The position numbers and the translations under genes are program-made. 64,000 nucleotides of DNA, taken from assembly GCA_964019135.1 (NCBI GenBank), contig OZ025263.1, positions 21,119,123 to 21,183,122 on the forward strand, read 5' to 3'. This document shows, piece after piece, positions 23,332-34,934 of this stretch. Under the pieces are notes generated by a model, which worked only from the letters and a program-made list of their open reading frames with translations, was not told the DNA's origin and did no database searches. Numbering within the stretch: the first letter of the stretch is position 1; each line of letters opens with the position of its first letter. Source of the stretch: Arenicola marina (taxonomy: Eukaryota > Annelida > Polychaeta > Arenicolidae).

Positions 23332-23659
23332 GGGAATACCTTTTACGATCCCCGCGATTAATATCCATCGATTAGTATTTTTATTTTGTTTATTTAAGCT
23401 TTATTTCTTTAAAGGGGTTGCAATACGTACACAAGTACACATAAATGTTCATCTGTAACTTTGCGTTGGCGAAAGGCTAGTCCAGAATTCATAATCTAAT
23501 ATAGATATTGACAAAAAATACGAATAATCGAACCGTTTGCTCGCGATAATGTACTGCTGAATTTTTAATAATAATATGAATAATATACAATTTGGCTTAA
23601 ATCGCGGCTACCGTACATGAGGACATTGGTCACGATTTGCAGTTCTTTCCTTAATGCGG

Positions 23660-25385
23660 GATTTATGTTAATGGGGGGGGGGGATGGTAGTTTCATCAGA
23701 TTCACATGACGAGAGCAATAACTCGACATAATTGTTTTCTAATATCCGTGAAATTGGGGCGTAGGAGCAAAGAGTGCATTTCCTCTTCAATTTTGCCATG
23801 CAAAGCGGACAGGTGCTTTGTTCAATAAAACCATATATTTTCCTATGAGCATTTAGCCTACTCAAACCCATCCTCATACGTGCGGGAACAAAAGCGCCCT
23901 CATTAGGCTGGATTTCATGAAGGTTGTTTCGCCTGTAGCGCTTGGTATCCTTCAGCTCACGTTTGAAAACCTTGATGGGTGAAGATGTTTTTTATTTCGG
24001 TTGATAAGGAGTTCCAATGGTACGGAGCATGCCAGAAGAAGGATTGCTTATCAAACGTTTTACGAGTGCTTGGGATAGCTAGGTTGTGGGAATTTCGAAG
24101 TGGATATCGTGAAATATGACCTACAAATGGAGCCAGGAGAGTTTTGATGTTGGTGGGAGCAGGATCGTGAGTTATCTTATACAGATGACAGAGGGCAAAA
24201 TACCGTCGCCGCAGGGCAAGGGGCTCGACACTATTTTCGCGTAACAACTTGTCATGTGAAGTATGTCTTTACTTGTCAGCATTTGTCACACTCAGCAAAG
24301 ACTGGCGCTGAACCTGTTCGATCGCACCAGTCTGCTCCAAAGTAAGGTTACCACAATAGACACTGCTGGAATACTCTAAACGCGGTCGAATGTACGATTT
24401 ATAAATTAGCAGCTGGACTCTCCTGTTGAGGGTGCGAGAAACCTTCCTTAACATATTAACAGATCTAGATGCATTTGTGGTTACCTCCCGTACGTGCTTA
24501 TCCCAAGACATTGTTTCAGTCAACCATAAACCCAGATGACAGTGCTCTCATGTACGTTCAATAACAGTCATTAAAGGTGGTTCTGGTTTATGTAACTTCT
24601 TACTAACTACCATAAACTGTGTCTCCTTAGCACTAAATTGAATACGCCATTGGGCAGCCCAATTTCCAATCTGTTGCAGGTCGTTATTGACTGCTTGAAC
24701 GTCTTCCGGGGTTTCAAGGGTCTTTAACAATGTGCTGTCGTCTGCGTAAAGAAAGGAGTCAGATCGAAGGTCATCCACAAGGTCATTGGCATATACCAGG
24801 TACGGGAGGGGTCCCAGGACGGATCCTTGAGGCACTCCTGCGTCTAACGGACACCAGTTAGAATGTTGCTCATTAATTACAACTCACTGGTGACGCCCGG
24901 GAAGGTAATTTTCAGTCCATTTTAATAAATTTCCCGATATACCGTAGCTTTCTAGTTTGTACGTTCCATAACTTTTGCAATACATGGCAGGAGGGAGATC
25001 AGGCGGTAATTTTCTTTAAGGTTTCGAGTGCCCATTTTTATGTACCGGTACGATATTAGCGTATTTCCATGAGGTAGGAAAGTTTCCACTTTTCATTGAC
25101 ATATGGAAAAGTTCAGAGAATGGGTTAGCCTTAACCTGTACAGTTGCTTTTACCATTCGGTTACTGATGCCGTGAAGGTCGCTTGCCTTATTAACAAGGA
25201 GCTGTTTAAGGATGCGATATACGTCAACAGGCGTAGACATGGCGTTAATCATAGGGTGCGACGTGTTGTACTGAACAGGAGGCAGTGCAAAGCCCGGTGG
25301 AGGGTCACCGAGAGCAGAGCTTGCAACAAAAAACTCATTCTCTACAATTGCCTTGGACTAAGAAGTAGCGTAAGCTATGTTATTT
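23660..25385 (-). pseudogene. CR1/Jockey-like LINE, frameshifted and 5'-truncated
   Basis: Minus-strand fragments in different frames give, in order: ENEFFVASSALGDPPPGF (about 25330), KASDLHGISNRMVKATVQV, ANIVPVHKNGHSKP (25030), PQGSVLGPLPYLVYANDL (24820), the catalytic FLYADDSTLLKTL (24740), then WDKHVREVTTNASRSVNMLR, IYKSYIRPRLEYSSSVYC, RRRYFALCHLYKI (24210), FWHAPYHWNSL (24030) and a C-terminal MGLSRLNAHRKIYGFIEQS followed by CPLC (23830). This is the standard block order of CR1/Jockey-type LINEs. The endonuclease is missing and several frameshifts make it inactive. Its upstream edge abuts family B at 25386. Confidence 0.92.
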
Positions 25386-25590
25386 CTGGTTCAACGCGAA
25401 GACCCTTTTCCCATTTACCGCTATCGCTTATAGCAATCTGCGAATTCCTCGATATTCGCGATATCCCATTCAATGTGGGTTTCTTCGCGCCCAGTCTTGA
25501 GCAGTCCTCATCTTGGAGGTTCGATAATATTATCCCTAATTCTTGGGGATTCGTGATTCAAAGGGGATACCCCCCCACCCCCCGGCTGGT
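25386..25590 (-). repeat. Dispersed repeat family B, copy 3 (inverted)
   Basis: Plus strand reads GGTTCAACGCGAAGACCCTT ... CGAATTCCTCGATATTCGCG ... GATTCGTGATTCAAAGGGGA then a C run, the reverse complement of the family. As in copy 1, it is cut just after GCGTTGAACCAG and followed immediately by LINE sequence. Confidence 0.85.
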
Positions 25591-26044
25591 ACGGGTCTTC
25601 ACACAGAGGGGCCGTATTTTAACCTATGTGTCTTGCAAAACCCTTGGAGATTTACCTTATACCGGTAAGTGTGATAGGAAGTTAAGTTTCCACGGGCACA
25701 TAAGTGGCAGACATGCATACTTTTTGTATCTATCACTTTTTCGAGATACAAAACAAGCGCGATCTGGTGGGGGAAAATGACAACAATTTCGGATGAAAAC
25801 TGCGATTTGACGCATTACCAATAAGCCTTAATTGAGCCTTGGTACAGACAGAGACGTGCCCGCACTGTCCCAGTGACGATGTGCCCCGTACCTCTGTAGC
25901 GGGGACGCATTAACGTGGTGGGAATGCCTTTATGGAATGGAAATAGGTAAACTTGCTATTTTTCGCACTCCCTTTGAGAAGGCAAATTGCCATTGGCTAG
26001 AATAATGGTGGCCGTTTGTGATTGGCTGAGAATGGGGGAGTGGG

Positions 26045-26255
26045 GGGTGGGGGGGGGCAAAGGGTACTTCCGTTCCTCGGGAATGGGGTTTTCATTTCAC
26101 CGTAAACTGGGATTGAGGCAAATACTTCTTCGTGAACTGAGAATGGGGTATTAACCGACCGTTGTGATAAAGGATTTTCATTAGTCGTGAACTGGGAATT
26201 CTAATACTAAGTAACCGTAAGTCAGGCAATCGCCAATTTATATCATGTATAAGGC
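26045..26255 (-). repeat. Dispersed repeat family C, copy 1 (inverted)
   Basis: Reverse complement reads AAATTGGCGATTGCCTGA ... GGTCGGTTAATACCCCATTC ... CAGTTCACGAAGAAGTA ... CGGTGAAATGAAAACCCCAT ... then a C run. Copies in the other orientation are at 32041-32345 and 42240-42545. Confidence 0.8.
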
Positions 26256-26280
26256 GGCAAATGCGCCTGTTGTGAGGCTG

Positions 26281-26465
26281 GTCTGGTGGCATTCTCTGCC
26301 ACCGACTCACTCCGCTAGGGCTCCATTACATCTCTGTTGTCGCCTACTGCCTCAAGGTATTCGCACTCTTGTTCGCCAGGGCGGCGCTGCGCAAATTGAT
26401 AGGACAAATGCGCCGCGCATTTCTACAAATTAGTACCGGGGACCCAGCCTAAGCCTAATAACACA
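26281..26465 (+). repeat. Dispersed repeat family A, copy 4 (left half)
   Basis: ATTCTCTGCCACCGACTCAC through GCCAGGGCGGCGCTGCGCAA to AGCCTAAGCCTAATAACAC, then unrelated sequence. More diverged than the other copies. Confidence 0.85.
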
Positions 26466-27394
26466 CCCCTTTCAAGAATTTCTGCACACGCCCCTGTGAT
26501 GGGACTCGATTGACTTAAAATCCCTCGATAATATTCGGTAATAATTATCCACACTATCACAGTAATTATTCTTCGTTTCTTTGTTTGTAACATTTACCTT
26601 GCAATCCCGCTTGCTGGAAACTTACGGTCATCGCCACAAATAAGTTATTGCAATTTTTTCTTGCGAAGTAAGTTACGATCATCACAGCCAATGTTAGAAA
26701 GGTGTTTCACGCTTTTATGAAGGAAAACCTGCTGCTTTAAACTCTTCTATATCAGATCTGCCCCCGGTCGTAAAAAAATCATTGGATCCCCCGGTCGCAA
26801 TTTCGTTCAGCCCCCTCCCCCATCCCGGTCGCAGGTTTGGACCACCCGCCATTTTCAAGCTCCTGGATCCCCCTGCGCAGTGATCAATGTGTGTGGTGAT
26901 CCCGGCGCCCACCCCCCATATCATGTCATAGGACAGGATATGTCAGACCCGTGCTCGCAGAAATCCCATATCGCTCTCCAACCAATGCCCTATCCATACC
27001 GGCTTGCGTGTGACACAATGTCTTCGGCCGGTAAATGACCTCCGTATCATGCTTTGGCTATTCAATATCAGGCACGACATGTAATCATGAGGGTCGATGT
27101 ATCGCCGGATATCGCATGTGTTAGGGGATGACTTCATCTATGCCTGTCGATCATGTCTGTTCAGTGCACTAGTTGTGGATATAGTGGGCGTCAATGATGG
27201 TAAATAGTGAAGCATTTGTCGCGTGTGACCGATAGAAGGTCGGCACATAAGGCATATACCGTAGACAAATGGCCCATTATCGCCCGAACTTAAGTTTCTG
27301 ATGTGTGTAATGGGAGAGCGGGAGGGATTGCCTATCCCACTAACTACTACCGGTGATCCTAAGAGACGGATTTAATGGAGGATAAAGGACTGTC
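26466..27394. other. No gene recognised
   Basis: Unique-looking sequence. A phrase of the type CCCCGGTCGCA/TTTCGTT recurs at 26758-26850. No coding similarity. Confidence 0.6.
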
Positions 27395-30300
27395 ATCGGG
27401 ATGGGGTGCAGGGGGCATGGGAGGGGGTGCGGTGCAGGGGGCAGGCTGGAGGGGGGGTGTGGTGCCGGGCAGGTTGGGGGTGTGTGGTGAAGGGGGCAGG
27501 CTGGGGTGTGTGGTGAAGGGGGCAGGCTTGGGGTGTGGTGCAGGGGGCAGTTTGGGTGTGTGTGGTGCAGGGGGCAGGCTGGGGTGTGTGGTGAAGGGGG
27601 CAGGCTGGGGTGTGTGGTGAAGGGGGCAGGCTTGGGGTGTGGTGCAGGGGGCAGTTTGGGTGTGTGTGGTGCAGGGGGCAGGCTGGGGTGTGTGTGCGGT
27701 GCAGGGGGCAGGCTGGGGTGTGTGCGCGGTGCAGGGGGAAGGCTGGGGAGGGGGCTGGTGAAGGGGACAGGCTGGGGTGTGTGGTGAAGGGGGCAGGCTG
27801 GGGTGTGTGTGGAGCAGGGGGAAGGCTGGGGAGGGGGCTGGTGAAGGGGACAGGCTGGGGTGTGTGTGCGGTGCAGGGGGAAGGCTGGGGAGGGGGCTGG
27901 TGAAGGGGACAGGCTGGGGTGTGTGTGCGGTGCAGGGGGAAGGCTGGGGAGGGGGCTGGTGAAGGGGACAGGCTGGGGTGTGTGTGCGGTGCAGGGGGAA
28001 GGCTCGGGAGGGGGCTGGTGAGGAATGGAATGTTGGTGTTTTAGGCCACTTTTGTGCACATACAGGCTAAATTGGGCCAAGGAACCTCCCGAGACGATGA
28101 AGGATGAAGGAATGAAACACGCCCCAGATTAGGTGCCCGAGCCCGGATTCGAACCCAGGACCTATTGATCTGCGGTCTAGTGCGCTAACCACTACACCAG
28201 GGAGGCCCCCGGGGGGCTGGTGAAGGGGACAGGCTGGGGTGTGTGGTGCAGGGGGAAGGCTGGGGAGGGGGCTGGTGAAGGGGACAGGCTGGGGTGTGTG
28301 TGGGGTGCAGGGGGAAGGCTTGGGAGGGGGCTGGTGAAGGGGACAGGCTGGGGTGTGTGTGCGGTGCAGGGGGAAGGCTCGGGAGGGGGCTGGTGAAGGG
28401 GACAGGCTGGGGTGTGTGTGGGGTGCAGGGGGAAGGCTCGGGAGGGGGCTGGTGAAGGGGTCAGGCTGGGGTGTGTGGTGCAGGGGGAAGGCTGGGGAGG
28501 GGGCTGGTGAAGGGGACAGGCTGGGGTGTGTGTGCGGTGCAGGGGGAAGGCTTGGGAGGGGGCTGGTGAAGGGGACAGGCTGGGGTGTGTGTGTGTGGTG
28601 AAGGGGGTAATCTTGGGAATGGTGTGGTGAAGGGGGCAGGCTGGGGGTGTGTGGTGCAAGGGGCAGGTTGGGTGTGTGTGGTGCAGGAGACAGGCTGGGG
28701 GGTGTGGTGAAGGGGGCAGGCTGGGGTGTGTGTGCGGTGCAGGGGGAAGGCTGGGGAGGGGGCTGGTGAAGGAGACAGGCTGGGGTGTGTGGTGCAGGGG
28801 GCAGGTTGGGTTTGTGTGGTGCAGGGGGCAGGCTGGGGTGTGTGGTGCAGGGGGCAGGCTGGGGGTGTGTGGTGCAGGGGGCGGGCTGGGGGTGTGTGGT
28901 GAAATGGGTAGGCTTGGGAATGGTGTGGTGAAGGGGGCAGGCTGGGGGTGTGTGGTGCAGGAGACAGACTGGGGGGTGTGGTGAAAGGGGCAGGCTGGGG
29001 TGTGTGTGCGGTGCAGGGGGAAGGCTGGGGAGGGGGCTGGTGAAGGGGACAGGCTGGGGTGTGTGGTGCAGGAGGCAGATTGGGTGTGTGTGGTGCAGGG
29101 GGCAGGTCGGGGTGTGTGGTGCAGGGGGCAGGCTGAGGGTGTGTGGTGCAGGGGGCGGGCTGGGGGTGTGTGGTGCAAGGAGCAGGCTGAGGGTGTGGTG
29201 CAGGGGGCAGGCTGGGGAGGGGTGTGGTGCAGGGGGAAGGCTGTGCAGGGGCAGGCTGGGGGGAGACAGTGTGGTGCAGGGGGAAGGCTGGGGTGTGTGT
29301 GTGGTGCAGGGGGAAGGCTGGGGTGTGTGTGTGGTGCAGGGGGAAGGCTGGGGTGTGTGTGTGGTGCAGGGGGAAGGCTGGGGTGTGTGTGTGGTGCAGG
29401 GGGCAGGCTGGGGTGTGTGTGTGGTGCAGGGGGAAGGCTGGGGAGGGGGCTGGTGAAGGGGACAGGCTGGGGTGTGTGGTGCAGGAGGCAGATTGGGTGT
29501 GTGTGGTGCAGGGGGCAGGTCGGGGTGTGTGGTGCAGGGGGCAGGCTGAGGGTGTGTGGTGCAGGGGGCGGGCTGGGGGTGTGTGGTGCAAGGGGCAGGC
29601 TGAGGGTGTGGCGCAGGGGGCAGGCTGGGGGTGTGTGGTGCAGGGGGTAGGCTGGGGGTGTGTGGTGCAGGGGGCAAGCTGAAGGGTGTGGTGCAGGGGA
29701 CAGGCTGGGTGTGTGTGGTGCAGAGGGCAGGCTGGGGGGGGGGGGTGGTGTGGTGCAGGGGGAAGGCTGGGTGTGTGTGTGTGGTGCAGGGGGCAGGCTG
29801 GTGGGTGTGTTGCAGGGGGCAGGCTGGGGAGGGGTGTGGTGCAGGGTGAAGGCTGTGCAGGGGCAGGTTGGGGGGAGACAGTGTGGTGCAGGGGGATAGC
29901 TGGGGTGTGTGTGTGGTGCAGGGGGAAGGCTGGGGGGTGTGTGTGGTGCAGGGGGAAGGCTGGGGTGTGTGTGTGGTGCAGAGGGAAGGCTGGGGTGTGT
30001 GTGTGGTGCAGGGGGCAGGCTGGGGTTTGTGTGTGGTGCAGGGGGAAGGCTGGGGTGTGTGTGTGGTGCAGGGGGAAGGCTGGGGTGTGTGTGTGGTGCA
30101 GGGAGAAGGCTGGGGTGTGTGTGTGGGGCAGGGGGAAGGCTTTGGTGTGTGTGTGGTGCAGGGGGAAGGCTGGGGTGTGTGTGTGGTGCAGGGGGAAGGC
30201 TGGGGTGTGTGTGTGGTGCAGGGGGAAGGCTGGAGTGTGGGTGTGGTGCAGGGGGAAGGCTGGGGTGTGTGTGTGGTGCAGGGGGAAGGCTGGGGTGTGT

Positions 30301-31440
30301 GTGTGGTGCAGGGGCAGGCTGGGGGGAGACAATGTGGTGCAGGGTGCAGGCTGAAGGGAGACAGTGTGGTGCAGGGGGCAGGCTGGGGGGAGACAGTGTG
30401 GTGCAGGGGGCAGGCTGGGGAGGAGACAGTGTGGTGCAGGGGGCAGACTTCGGCGGAGACAGTGTGGTGCAGGGGGCAGGCTGGGGGTGTGGTGAAGGGG
30501 GCAGGCTGGGGGTGTGTGTGCGGTGGAGGGGGAAGGCTGGGGTGTGTGTGTGGTGCAGGGGGAAGGCTGGGGTGTGTGTGTGGTGCAGGGGGAAGGCTGG
30601 GGTGTGTGTGTGGTGCAGGGGGAAGGCTGGGGTGTGTGTGTGGTGCAGGGGGAAGGCTGGGGTGTGTGTGTGGTGCAGGGGGAAGGCTGGGGTGTGTGTG
30701 TGGTGCAGGGGGAAGGCTGGGGTGTGTGTGTGGTGCAGGGGGAAGGCTGGGGTGTGTGTGTGGTGCAGGGGGAAGGCTGGGGTGTGTGTGTGGTGCAGGG
30801 GGAAGGATGGGGTGTGTGTGCGGTGCAGGGGGAAGGCTGGGGTGTGTGTGTGGTGCAGGGGGAAGGCTGGAGTGTGTGTGTGGTGCAGGGGGAAGGCTGG
30901 GGTGTGTGTGTGGTGCAGGGGGAAGGCTGGGGTGTGTGTGTGGTGCAGGGGGAAGGCTGGGGTGTGTGTGTGGTGCAGGGGGAAGGCTGGGGTGTGTGTG
31001 TGGTGCAGGGGGAAGGCTGGGGTGTGTGTGTGGTGCAGGGGGAAGGCTGGGGTGTGTGTGTGGTGCAGGGGGAAGGCTGGGGTGTGGGTGTGGTGCAGGG
31101 GGAAGGCTGGGGTGTGTGTGTGGTGCAGGGGGAAGGCTGGGGTGTGTGTGTGGTGCAGGGGCAGGCTGGGGGGAGACAGTGTGGTGCAGGGGGCAGGCTG
31201 GGGGGAGACAGTGTGGTGCAGGGGGCAGGCTGGGGGGAGACAGTGTGGTGCAGGGGGCAGGCTGGGGAGGAGACAGTGTGGTGCAGGGGGCAGACTTCGG
31301 CGGAGACAGTGTGGTGCAGGGGGCAGGCTGGGGGTGTGGTGAAGGGGGCAGGCTGGGGGTGTGTGTGCGGTGCAGGGGGAAGGCTGGGGTGTGTGTGTGG
31401 TGCAGGGGGAAGGCTGGGAGGCAGGCGTGTGGCATAGGGG
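27395..31440 (+). repeat. 30-bp GT/G-rich minisatellite, about 4 kb
   Basis: The homogeneous core at 30521-31160 repeats GGTGCAGGGGGAAGGCTGGG plus GTGTGTGTGT with an exact 30-bp period. The left half is made of longer mixed units (for example GGGAGGGGGCTGGTGAAGGG). Two near-identical blocks (29270-30520 and 30520-31400) each end in the same AGACAGTGTGGTGCAGGGGG and GACTTCGGCGGAGACAGTG phrases, so a higher-order duplication occurred. Because 30 is divisible by three and the unit lacks stops, all six frames are open over much of the array; the longest frames exceed 1,100 residues. A SINE interrupts it at 28022-28211. Confidence 0.98.
28022..28211 (-). mobile_element. tRNA-derived SINE inserted in the minisatellite
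   Basis: Minus strand begins GGCCTCCCTGGTGTAGTGGTTAGCGC (A box), continues to CCTGGGTTCGAATCCGGG (B box) and has a body ending GCCTAAAACACCAACATTCC. GGGGGCTGGTGA occurs on both sides (28010-28021 and 28212-28223), consistent with a 12-bp target-site duplication, though the host array itself repeats this phrase. A relative lies at 39375-39512. Confidence 0.85.
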
Positions 31441-32040
31441 GGTCAGGGGGAGAGGGTTTGCAGTCGGGATGGGGTGTGATGCAGGGAGCGGGCTGGCGGG
31501 GGAGTCGAATGTATGAGGGGGATCGGAAGGGGGAGGGCCGGGGAGGGGGGAGGGGCGAGGCGGAGAGGGTTTGCAGTCAGGATGGGCTGTGGTGCAGATG
31601 GCAGTCCGGGGAGAGACGGAAGCGGAAGTAGACACATTACACGTTTGACAGCCAGCCTTTGGCGCAGAACACCCTTGAGATGTCCAGAAAGAATAACGAG
31701 TTCCTGTTTACATGCACAAGGACCACCTGAACGCGAACATCCGCTGGAGTTCACCAGAACTCCAATCATAAGCCCCCTGCCCCCTCTCGCCCTCCCCCCC
31801 TCCCCCTCGCCATGTACTTACCGCGAGGCCGGTTTGTTATGTGGCTATCTAAGCCCCGCTGACTTTGCTCTTTCCGCCATCCAGTGGTGCATAGATTGAG
31901 GCAGATATGGTTTGTATCTTGATCTAAATGTAACTTGACGAAGACTTCAAGGAGGATCTTTTGCTCTTGCATTTGCCTTTTTACCTTTACACTCGAATAA
32001 CATGCAGCATAGGCTATTCATCTTTCAGTTCATTCGTATA
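31441..32040. other. No gene recognised
   Basis: The left 200 bp is G-rich low complexity in which GGAGAGGGTTTGCAGTC occurs twice (near 31448 and 31563). The rest is unique sequence without a convincing ORF. Confidence 0.6.
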
Positions 32041-32345
32041 GAATGTGCTGGGGGGCATGGGGGGGTCGTGTTCCCAGATCACGAAGAATAAATTTCTTTA
32101 TGTATGTATTAAAACGAGCACTCCCCGCATACAATGGGAAAGTGGATACATGCACTAAATTGTCGATTTCCTGATTCAAAGCTATTTAATTGTGAAAAGG
32201 TCGGTCGGACAATATCTCATTCCCAGTGCACGAAGAATTACTTTCGTCAATCACAATTCACGGTGAAATCAAAAAACCCATTCCCGAGGAACGAAAATAC
32301 CCCGTGTCTCGCCCGCCCGCCCCCCCCCCCCCCCCCCCCAACGCC
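32041..32345 (+). repeat. Dispersed repeat family C, copy 2
   Basis: Starts with a G-rich run, then GTTCCCAGATCACGAAGAA; contains CATTCCCAGTGCACGAAGAA and ends in a C run (32317-32339). The internal phrase TTCCCAGNNCACGAAGAAT is present twice. No coding capacity. Confidence 0.8.
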
Positions 32346-33023
32346 CCCCACCACCTAGAGTCGTTTTCTCTCGAGACGATGGAAGGGGTCGACAAGTTAG
32401 GTTCATGAGGTTAGCGTTGGAGAACATGATTAATCAGATTATTTATGGTAAGAACATTATTTTGGACAGCACTAGATCTATGATTTGACTACGTTACGGC
32501 GACGGCATGCCTGATTATGTGTGTGGTTAGGGGACGGCGTATTGTCGGATTGCGCTTCAACCAGCCTCGTGTTGCTTTGCATTTGTTGGTGATTTTGATT
32601 GTATGTTCGGGTTATCTTAGTAATATGGTTCTTTCTATTGCATCTGTTGTTCCACGCCTTGCATAAATAAAACAAATCTGAGAGGACTTTCACTGCTTGT
32701 GTATATCAGTGTGCAATGTGTTTTATCTCTGGTTTCTGCTAATTATCATGCTTATTGCTGTTCTTATTGTTTGTGGATTTCCCCTGGGCACGTGTGCAAG
32801 AAAGATAAGTATACAATGCGTAGGCATGAGGATATGCAACATTTTATGGCCTATAATTTCATCCTTCAATTATATTTATGCCCTTGTTTACACTGACGAA
32901 TTTCTTACTAGAAGATGGCTGGCACATGTAGCTCACCAAGGCGAAAAAGCAACGTTCTAGACATCATTATGAATTTAAATATATAATCTAAAACTGGCAT
33001 CGCCGGTTTTGTTTAAGGTGTTC
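32346..33023. other. No gene recognised
   Basis: AT-rich unique sequence; the ORFs at 32697-32960 have no recognisable similarity. Confidence 0.6.
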
Positions 33024-33036
33024 CAAAACCTATTTG

Positions 33037-33268
33037 CTAGAGCGCTCGCATTCAGTGCTCTGGTCACCTGAGAGCCTAACGACACTTGAATCGGTGGTTC
33101 GAGCCCCGCTGTGGCCATGTCTGTGTGGTCGCAGGATAAAGATCCCATGTCTTCCTTCGTAAAGAGTAGGGGGTTACCACCGGAGACATGGCTCCACTCT
33201 CTCCCTTCTCCCATTGACGCGATATGACCAAAAGTGGTTAAAGCGTCCTGAATAACCAACCAACCAAT
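33037..33268 (+). mobile_element. tRNA-derived SINE with perfect 13-bp target-site duplication
   Basis: The head reads CTAGAGCGCTCGCATTCAG (5' part of the A box missing), with GGTGGTTCGAGCCCCGCTG as B box. The body has GTGTGGTCGCAGGATAAAG and ACATGGCTCCACTCTCTCC. The tail is GTCCTGAATAACCAACCAAC. CAAAACCTATTTG occurs at 33024-33036 and 33269-33281, a perfect duplication of the target. Relatives: 63708-63960 (+), 57645-57872 (-), 15236-15345 (-). Confidence 0.93.
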
Positions 33269-33281
33269 CAAAACCTATTTG

Positions 33282-34004
33282 AAATGCTTGATAATGTTAG
33301 TTGACTTTATGTGGGGTTAGCAATTTCCAAGAACCGTGTACAATTAGGGAGCCAGGACGGGTCGTAAGAGTGATTGATATATATACTAACACTGACAGCT
33401 GGAGAGGGCTTTAATTATATTATCACATCCTTCTGTGATGCATGTCAGACACCATATTAATTGTACTCCTCATTTCTGGGAGCTCTTTTTTCAAGTATTG
33501 AGCCACAAAGCTACAGCTGGGTGCTCCTTCGGTTATGGCGTACTGTGGACCTTAAATAACCTCCAAGACATGGTCCCGTTTCCCGTTGATGTGGTCTACG
33601 TATAGCGCCATGTCTGGGAAAGTTCCTTCCTTGCGCCTTACTCGCCACCATTGTGACTGATACATAGGATTGTGATAACAGAGGCTGTGGGTATCCGTCC
33701 AGTTTTGCGGATACCCTGTCGTGCCACGGTGAGTTCAACACAGTTCCATGGCTGCGGCCATCAGTGGCGGTTATCACGAACGCAGTTAGCCGAGTACGGA
33801 GCGTAGTCGACTAAAGTTACCATGTAAATGATGGGAGATTTTACCCGACGTAGCCGGCTAGACTATGTAGGTGACAGAGGCCACATACCACTTTATCGGC
33901 ACTGATTAGGACAAAACGTTACACGCTGACGACGAAAGAGGATTCTGCCTCGGGTAGCCTCCATTTTTCTGCTGGTTTCCATGCCGTGCACCCAGAGAGC
34001 ATGC
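33282..34004. other. No gene recognised
   Basis: Unique sequence; short ORFs only. Confidence 0.6.
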
Positions 34005-34140
34005 CAACGTTGGCTTAACGTTAGATGAACGCTAGCAGCTACGTTAAGTTAACGTTAGATGAACGTTAGCAGTTACGTTAAATTAACGTTAGATCGACGT
34101 TATATGTTAACGTTATTGTAACGTAATTTTGCTTACTGAT
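34005..34140 (+). repeat. AACGTT-rich tandem region
   Basis: About 30-bp imperfect units of the form TTAACGTTAGATGAACGTTAGCAG repeat four times; the palindrome AACGTT recurs throughout. Similar AACGTT-rich tracts lie at 35165-35440, 38036-38368, 60340-60640 and 61930-62060. Confidence 0.8.
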
Positions 34141-34274
34141 CAAACGTTCAATGATCGTCGGCATTTTAACGATAAACGTAAACCATTTTTAAACAAATAG
34201 CAAACGCTAGCGATTGGCAAAAGTCGGCCTGCCTGCAACTCTACACCCTGTGTCACTATATTTCCCGTATGGCC

Positions 34275-34412
34275 CCAAGGTGGTCACCATTGGCAGCAGT
34301 GTGGTAGTTGAAATCATAGGACTCCGAAAGTCCATGCCCGCCAGGTCGGGAATTGAACCCTGGTCACGAGAGGGCACGCACGATAACCACGGCGCCACCG
34401 AAGCCGGATTTA
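34275..34412 (-). mobile_element. tRNA-derived SINE-like element, third type
   Basis: Minus strand starts GGCTTCGGTGGCGCCGTGGTTATCGTGC (A-box-like), then GACCAGGGTTCAATTCCCGA (B box), followed by CATGGACTTTCGGAGTCC, and ends near CTGCTGCCAATGGTGACC. Its head differs from both other SINE types in the window. Confidence 0.65.
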
Positions 34413-34724
34413 TATTAGACTTCCTCAAATATCAATTCCTCAAATAAATATAAAGGCAAACTTAATTTTATGTGACTTATAACCCCCACACTTGTGTTCG
34501 AAAAACTTTATTATTCAAATGAGTCTTACTTTATTTGGCCTTTATTTTTCGATATTTTTAAAATTTCGATCACGTTTCGGCTGTTACCTTTTTTTTGGTA
34601 AACTTTTTTCAGTGTACCTTGTGTAGCGGGCCTGTGGTGCGCCCTGTTCTTTAGTTGGGTTTTTAAAACACAACTCGGCGGCGGTGATAATATTTGACAG
34701 ACTTTATTTCCCCAGGCGGGTAAA

Positions 34725-34797
34725 CCTGCAACACAGGGATTAGAAAACGAGTTGAAAGCCGGCGTGCTGCCGGCGCCCATCGAGTCAAATAGAAAAG
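34725..34797 (+). repeat. 73-bp direct repeat, first copy
   Basis: CCTGCAACACAGGGATTAG ... GAGTCAAATAGAAAAG, identical to 34935-35007 as far as I can see. GCCGGCGTGCTGCCGGC forms a short hairpin inside. Confidence 0.92.
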
Positions 34798-34934
34798 TTC
34801 TCTGTAACTTATCAAGTTACTATTTAAACCAATTACAGCATATAAGTTACTAGATACATTACGCGGAATATCTACAAATCACATTAGTACATTGCGTTAG
34901 TATGAAAATAGCGAGGAATGATAAAATGAAACAT

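Noticed and set aside
28067..31635. Open frames of 1,122 and 1,147 residues on the minus strand (PAPHTHPSLP decapeptides)
   Set aside because: All other frames are open too; the reading follows from a 30-bp repeat without stops. Nothing points to a start, signal peptide, splice sites or codon bias.
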